From Arthrobacter sp. StoSoilB22 (lineage in GTDB: Bacteria > Actinomycetota > Actinomycetes > Actinomycetales > Micrococcaceae), in NCBI RefSeq assembly GCF_019977315.1, contig NZ_AP024652.1, positions 2,480,001 to 2,544,000 on the forward strand: a stretch of DNA of 64,000 nt, written 5' to 3'. Of this stretch, positions 60,697 to 64,000 are shown in pieces. The translations under genes and the position numbers were made by a program. Numbering within the stretch: the stretch's first letter is position 1; every line of letters begins with the position of its first letter. Below the pieces are notes generated by a model, which saw nothing but the letters and a program-made list of their open reading frames with translations, was not told where the DNA came from and did not search any database.

Positions 60697-60702
60697 TATA
60701 TT
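60697..60702 (+). promoter_or_regulatory. -10 element for leaderless murT transcript
   Basis: TATATT (5 of 6 bases to TATAAT) ends 7 nt before the murT ATG. The only purine-rich stretch before the ATG is AGAG, too close to be a normal ribosome-binding site. Confidence 0.5.
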
Positions 60703-60709
60703 ACAGAGC

Positions 60710-62041
60710 ATGCTTTCCTTCAGCGTTCCCCTCGGCAAGCTGGTCCGCACACTGTCCCGACTCCGGGGCGGAGGCTCAGCTTTTCCCGGCTTGGTGGTTG
60801 AGAAAATCGATCCCGGCTTCATGCAGCGAACGCTGGCTTCGCTCCCCCTGGGCGTAGCCGTGGTCAGCGGCACCAACGGCAAGACCACCACCACCAAGAT
60901 GGTGGTGGAACTCCTTGAAAGCCAAGGCCTGAAAGTCTTCACCAACCGCAGTGGCAGCAACTTCACCCGTGGGGTGGCCGCTTCGCTCCTGGGTGATGTG
61001 GACTGGCGCGGTCGGCTGGACGCAGACATTGCCATCCTGGAATTGGACGAAGCCCATGCCGTGCACTTCGTCAACAAGGTTGAGCCGCGGTACAGCCTCC
61101 TGTTGAATGTCCTCCGCGACCAATTGGACCGCTTCGGGGAAATTGACAAGACCGCCCGGCTGCTGGAGCACATCGCCTCCAAGACCACCGGCACAGTTGT
61201 CCTCAACCGGGAAGACCCACGCGTCGCCCGGATTGCCAACGCCATCAATACCCTCGATGCCGTCCACCACCCCGAAGTCCGATACTTCGGCCTCGACGAA
61301 TCTTTGCGCAGCACCTTCCCCAACGACGACGAAATGCGCACCACGGCAATCGGCCCGTCCCCTTCGGGCACTTCCGTTGCCGCTGAAACAGGTGAGGATG
61401 TAGATCTGCCGGCAGCCGACGTCGTACTCAGACGCGTTGGAGCCCAGGACGCCGACTTTGAGTTCGACGGCGAAACCGTCACCACAACGATGAAACTACG
61501 CGGCGTGTACAACATCTTCAATGCAGCGGCGGCTTTGTCCCTGGCGAGGTCCGTCTTGGGAACCGGGCCCGTTGATACACCTAAGCTCGTGAAGGCTTTG
61601 GGAGAAGTTGCTCCCGCGTTCGGGCGCGGTGAGAGCCTCACCGTGGACGGACAGCCTCTGGAGCTGGTGCTCGTGAAGAACCCCAGTGGTTTCCGTCTCG
61701 GGCTGAAGTCCTTCCCCGCCGGCGGCTACGCCACCATGATCGCCATCAACGACAACTACGCCGACGGCAGGGACATGTCCTGGCTGTGGGACGTTGAATT
61801 CGACTCCCTGCGCGAAGATGGCGTGGAGGTCCTCACCGGCGTTCGCGCCTACGACATGGCGCTGCGTCTGCAGTATGACGATGTTCACTTCGGAGTGGTC
61901 GAACCGGACATCACGGCGGCCCTGCGAACGTTCATCGACGGCTCGCGAGGTAAGCCAAAGCGCGTTTTCTGTACCTACACTTCCATGCTCGCCATTCGCC
62001 GCGAACTGGCCAAAATCACCATAGTTGAGGTGGTCTCATGA
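60710..62041 (+). CDS. murT: Lipid II isoglutaminyl synthase, MurT subunit
   Basis: Amidates the D-Glu of the lipid II stem peptide with ammonia from GatD. 443 residues, Mur-ligase fold. The ATP loop SGTNGKTTTTK is at 53-63; ELDEAH (111-116) and NREDP provide further ligase motifs. The C-terminal domain holds INDNYADGRDMSWLWDVEF (346-364), whose Asp contacts the GatD active site in the staphylococcal enzyme. Only one Cys occurs, near the end, so the Cys4 zinc ribbon seen in staphylococcal MurT is absent, replaced by a loop at about 201-245. It overlaps gatD by 4 bp. Confidence 0.93.
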   Translation: MLSFSVPLGKLVRTLSRLRGGGSAFPGLVVEKIDPGFMQRTLASLPLGVAVVSGTNGKTTTTKMVVELLESQGLKVFTNRSGSNFTRGVAASLLGDVDWRGRLDADIAILELDEAHAVHFVNKVEPRYSLLLNVLRDQLDRFGEIDKTARLLEHIASKTTGTVVLNREDPRVARIANAINTLDAVHHPEVRYFGLDESLRSTFPNDDEMRTTAIGPSPSGTSVAAETGEDVDLPAADVVLRRVGAQDADFEFDGETVTTTMKLRGVYNIFNAAAALSLARSVLGTGPVDTPKLVKALGEVAPAFGRGESLTVDGQPLELVLVKNPSGFRLGLKSFPAGGYATMIAINDNYADGRDMSWLWDVEFDSLREDGVEVLTGVRAYDMALRLQYDDVHFGVVEPDITAALRTFIDGSRGKPKRVFCTYTSMLAIRRELAKITIVEVVS

Positions 62042-62796
62042 CCTCGGAAGCACAACCCACGCCGGCAGCACAGCCCAGCAAGGGAACGCTCCGCGTTCTC
62101 CAGCTCTACCCGCGCGAAATGAACATCTACGGTGACTGGGGCAACGCCCTGGTCCTGAAACAACGGATCAAGTGGCATGGCTACACTCCGGAGCTTCTCG
62201 AGTACAACGTGGGCGACGACTTTCCTGACGACCTCGACATCATTGTGGGCGGAGGCGGGCAGGACAGCGGCCAGCTGGTGATCCAGGACGACCTCCAATC
62301 GCGTGCCAGCCAGCTGAAGCAGCTGGCGGACGAGGGCGCTCCCATGCTGGTGATCTGTGGGCTCTACCAGCTTTTCGGGAAGTTCTTCAAGACCAGCACG
62401 GGCCCTGTGATTCCGGGCATCGGCATCCTGGACGTGGAAACCCATGGTACTGACGAGCGCCTTATTGGCAACGTGACCATGAAGTCCACTGAGTTCGGCG
62501 ACATCCTTGGCTATGAGAACCACAGTGGGCAGACTACGTTGGGGCCCGGCGTCGAGCCATTAGGCACGGTGACAAAAGGCGCAGGCAACAACAGCAAGGA
62601 CGGGCACGAGGGCGCCCGTTACAACAATGTTGTAGCGAGCTACCTGCACGGTTCCTTGCTCCCAAAGAACCCGGCCATTGCGGACTTCCTGATCCGCACA
62701 GCAGCCGAACGCAAGTTCGGCAGCTTCGTGCCAGGAAAGCCCGACGACGATTACGCCCGCCTTGCGCGCGAACACGCAGCCCGCCGGCCGCGGTAG
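62038..62796 (+). CDS. gatD: Lipid II isoglutaminyl synthase, GatD glutaminase subunit
   Basis: Releases ammonia from glutamine for MurT. 252 residues, class I-like fold. The nucleophile Cys107 is in PMLVICGLYQLFG, and His204 in SYLHGSLLPKNP. The first 15 residues are a polar tail. ATGA overlap with murT shows coupling. It ends 3 bp before the opposing CapA-like stop, so no terminator fits between the two. Confidence 0.93.
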   Translation: MTSEAQPTPAAQPSKGTLRVLQLYPREMNIYGDWGNALVLKQRIKWHGYTPELLEYNVGDDFPDDLDIIVGGGGQDSGQLVIQDDLQSRASQLKQLADEGAPMLVICGLYQLFGKFFKTSTGPVIPGIGILDVETHGTDERLIGNVTMKSTEFGDILGYENHSGQTTLGPGVEPLGTVTKGAGNNSKDGHEGARYNNVVASYLHGSLLPKNPAIADFLIRTAAERKFGSFVPGKPDDDYARLAREHAARRPR

Positions 62797-62799
62797 CCG

Positions 62800-64000
62800 C
62801 TACTTTTCCTTGGTGATCAGCAGTTCGTGCGCTCCCGCGGTGGCTGCTCCCATGGACTCTACAACCGCTTTGGTTCGCTGGTGGGTTGCGGCATCGGCTG
62901 CAGGGGTCGCGCAGACCCCTTGTGGTGCGTCGCTGGCTACGGAACACCATCGATAGGGGTCCCGAACAATAACCGAGGGGGCCCATGCGAGGTCAGAAGC
63001 AGTCCATACACCTGAGGTGTTTTGACTGAATTGTGCCCTGACCAATAGTCCTTCGTTGTTCACGACGTACCACGGTGACAATTCAGTGACACCATTGCCG
63101 AGCCCGTACACAATCCACGTGCCTTTGTAGTTCTCGATCGGCAGCACCGAGTGCGTGTGGTGGCCGTAGATCATGGTGAACTGGCCGCTGTCCACCAACG
63201 CGTGCGCAACCTCCTGCTGCTGGGCATTGGCCTCGCTGGCGTACTCGTCGCCGGCGTGCATGACTCCCAGGACGATGTCGGCCCCAAGGGCCTTGGCTTG
63301 TTTTGCCTTCGCGATCATGGCCGCCGGATCCAGCTCGTCAACCAGCCACGGGTATTCCGGGATCTGACCATTGTGGCCATACGTTCCAATAATCACGGCC
63401 ACTTTGGCTGCGTCCGTCTGGAGCATGAGTATCTCCTTGGATGCTGCCTCCGTCCGGTAGGAACCGGTGTGCTTTAGGCCCGCTGCGTCCAGGGCGTCCA
63501 GCGTCCGGAGCAAACCTTCGGTGCCGCGGTCAATGGTGTGATTGCTGGCCGTCGTGCAGGCCTTGTATCCAACATCCTTTGAGGCCGTAATGATTTGCGG
63601 CGGTACGTTGAAGGACGGGTAGGCAGAGAACGGCCCTTCCGGACCAGCCACGGGTGTTTCCTGGTGGCAAATGGCGAGGTCGCTGTTGCGAATGTAGCGT
63701 CGTTGTCCTTCGAGAAGCGGGACGAAAGTGTAGCCGGGCTGACCCGCCGCAGCTGCGTCAGATCTCGCTTGTTGCCAGAGCTGGGTATGAACCAGCATGT
63801 CACCTGTCACCGTGATGGAGGTGCAGCGGAGCTCCGGACAGGCGGGGCCTTTGCCCGGGGTGGGGTTTGGTGCCGGAGTGCGCGTCGGACTGGGTGTCTG
63901 GGCAGCAGGGGCCGAGGCGCCGGTGCTGCGTTCAGCGTCATCGTTTTCTGCAAGAACACCGCAGGCGCTCAGGGACAGGGCTAGAGCTATACCGCTCACC
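62800..64000 (-). CDS. CapA-family lipoprotein (partial, start outside window)
   Basis: At least 399 residues; the visible N-terminus is the end of a signal peptide with a lipobox LSAC, so translation begins beyond the right edge. A Thr/Pro/Ala-rich linker is followed by a metallophosphatase-like CapA domain: TVTGDMLVH, TASNHTIDRGTEGLLRTLDAL, VMHAGDEY and IYGHHTHSVLPIE supply the metal-ligand residues of the calcineurin-like PGA_cap fold. CapA in Bacillus is linked to polyglutamate capsule, but no other capsule genes are here. The likely location is the outer face of the membrane. Substrate unknown. Confidence 0.85.
   Translation of the reverse strand, partial: VSGIALALSLSACGVLAENDDAERSTGASAPAAQTPSPTRTPAPNPTPGKGPACPELRCTSITVTGDMLVHTQLWQQARSDAAAAGQPGYTFVPLLEGQRRYIRNSDLAICHQETPVAGPEGPFSAYPSFNVPPQIITASKDVGYKACTTASNHTIDRGTEGLLRTLDALDAAGLKHTGSYRTEAASKEILMLQTDAAKVAVIIGTYGHNGQIPEYPWLVDELDPAAMIAKAKQAKALGADIVLGVMHAGDEYASEANAQQQEVAHALVDSGQFTMIYGHHTHSVLPIENYKGTWIVYGLGNGVTELSPWYVVNNEGLLVRAQFSQNTSGVWTASDLAWAPSVIVRDPYRWCSVASDAPQGVCATPAADAATHQRTKAVVESMGAATAGAHELLITKEK

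Overview
The window is a contiguous piece of chromosome from a high-GC Gram-positive bacterium. Gene content and order point to an actinobacterium of the Micrococcaceae (Arthrobacter/Paenarthrobacter type). The evidence is an sIHF/mIHF protein, a Cys-containing PriA without a helicase core, a PyrR-led pyr operon, the rarA-rpsD-alaS-ruvX-mltG-aro order, many GTG/TTG starts, and several starts that sit 6-7 nt behind a TANNNT -10 hexamer (leaderless type). The genus is inferred; nothing here fixes a species. I found no tRNA, rRNA, CRISPR array, insertion sequence, prophage or integrated element. Almost everything is housekeeping.

Layout. 1-4.0 kb: start of a comEA-like gene, a DegV protein and leuS, all on the minus strand. 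leuS has a leader that reads as a leucine attenuator (8-residue peptide with three Leu codons, then a terminator). 4.0-9.4 kb: glycerol utilisation, glpK, glpF and glpD, with a divergent SorC-type regulator. 9.4-12.4 kb: aldo/keto reductase, alpha/beta hydrolase and family-4 glycosyltransferase on the plus strand, the last overlapping priA tail to tail. 12.3-18.4 kb: priA, metK, coaBC, rpoZ, gmk, mihF. 18.5-27.4 kb: the pyrimidine operon pyrR-pyrB-pyrC-(PH-like membrane protein)-carA-carB-pyrF, with a PyrR-type RNA hairpin next to the pyrR ribosome-binding site. 27.5-28.8 kb: a PrsW-type membrane protease. 28.8-40.0 kb: a long minus-strand series transcribed as DUF948, small membrane protein, alaS, ruvX, mltG, aroE, aroC, aroK, aroB, TPR protein, efp, nusB, closed by a strong bidirectional terminator. 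40.2-42.5 kb: rpsD and rarA. 42.5-50.7 kb: VLRF1-like protein, GNAT acetyltransferase, aspS and hisS, then peptidyl-prolyl isomerase, DUF349 protein and an AbiEi-like protein on the plus strand. 50.7-60.6 kb: rel, secF, secD, yajC, ruvB, ruvA, ruvC, YebC/PmpR protein and pdxT on the minus strand. 60.7-64.0 kb: murT-gatD, then the truncated end of a CapA-type lipoprotein.

How they work together. The main units are UMP synthesis (pyr/car), the shikimate pathway to chorismate (aroE, C, K, B), glycerol uptake and oxidation (glpF, K, D), Holliday-junction processing (ruvABC), Sec export (secDF, yajC), (p)ppGpp metabolism (rel), and peptidoglycan amidation and chain release (murT/gatD, mltG). The most interesting signals are regulatory: the leuS attenuator, the pyrR leader, a symmetric divergent promoter between hisS and the isomerase gene, and a shared palindromic -10 between rarA and its neighbour. 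There are also some protein oddities: a histidine-rich MltG tail, a VLRF1 relative without the recognised catalytic motif, and a MurT without a Cys4 zinc ribbon. I did not find a clearly new multi-gene system.
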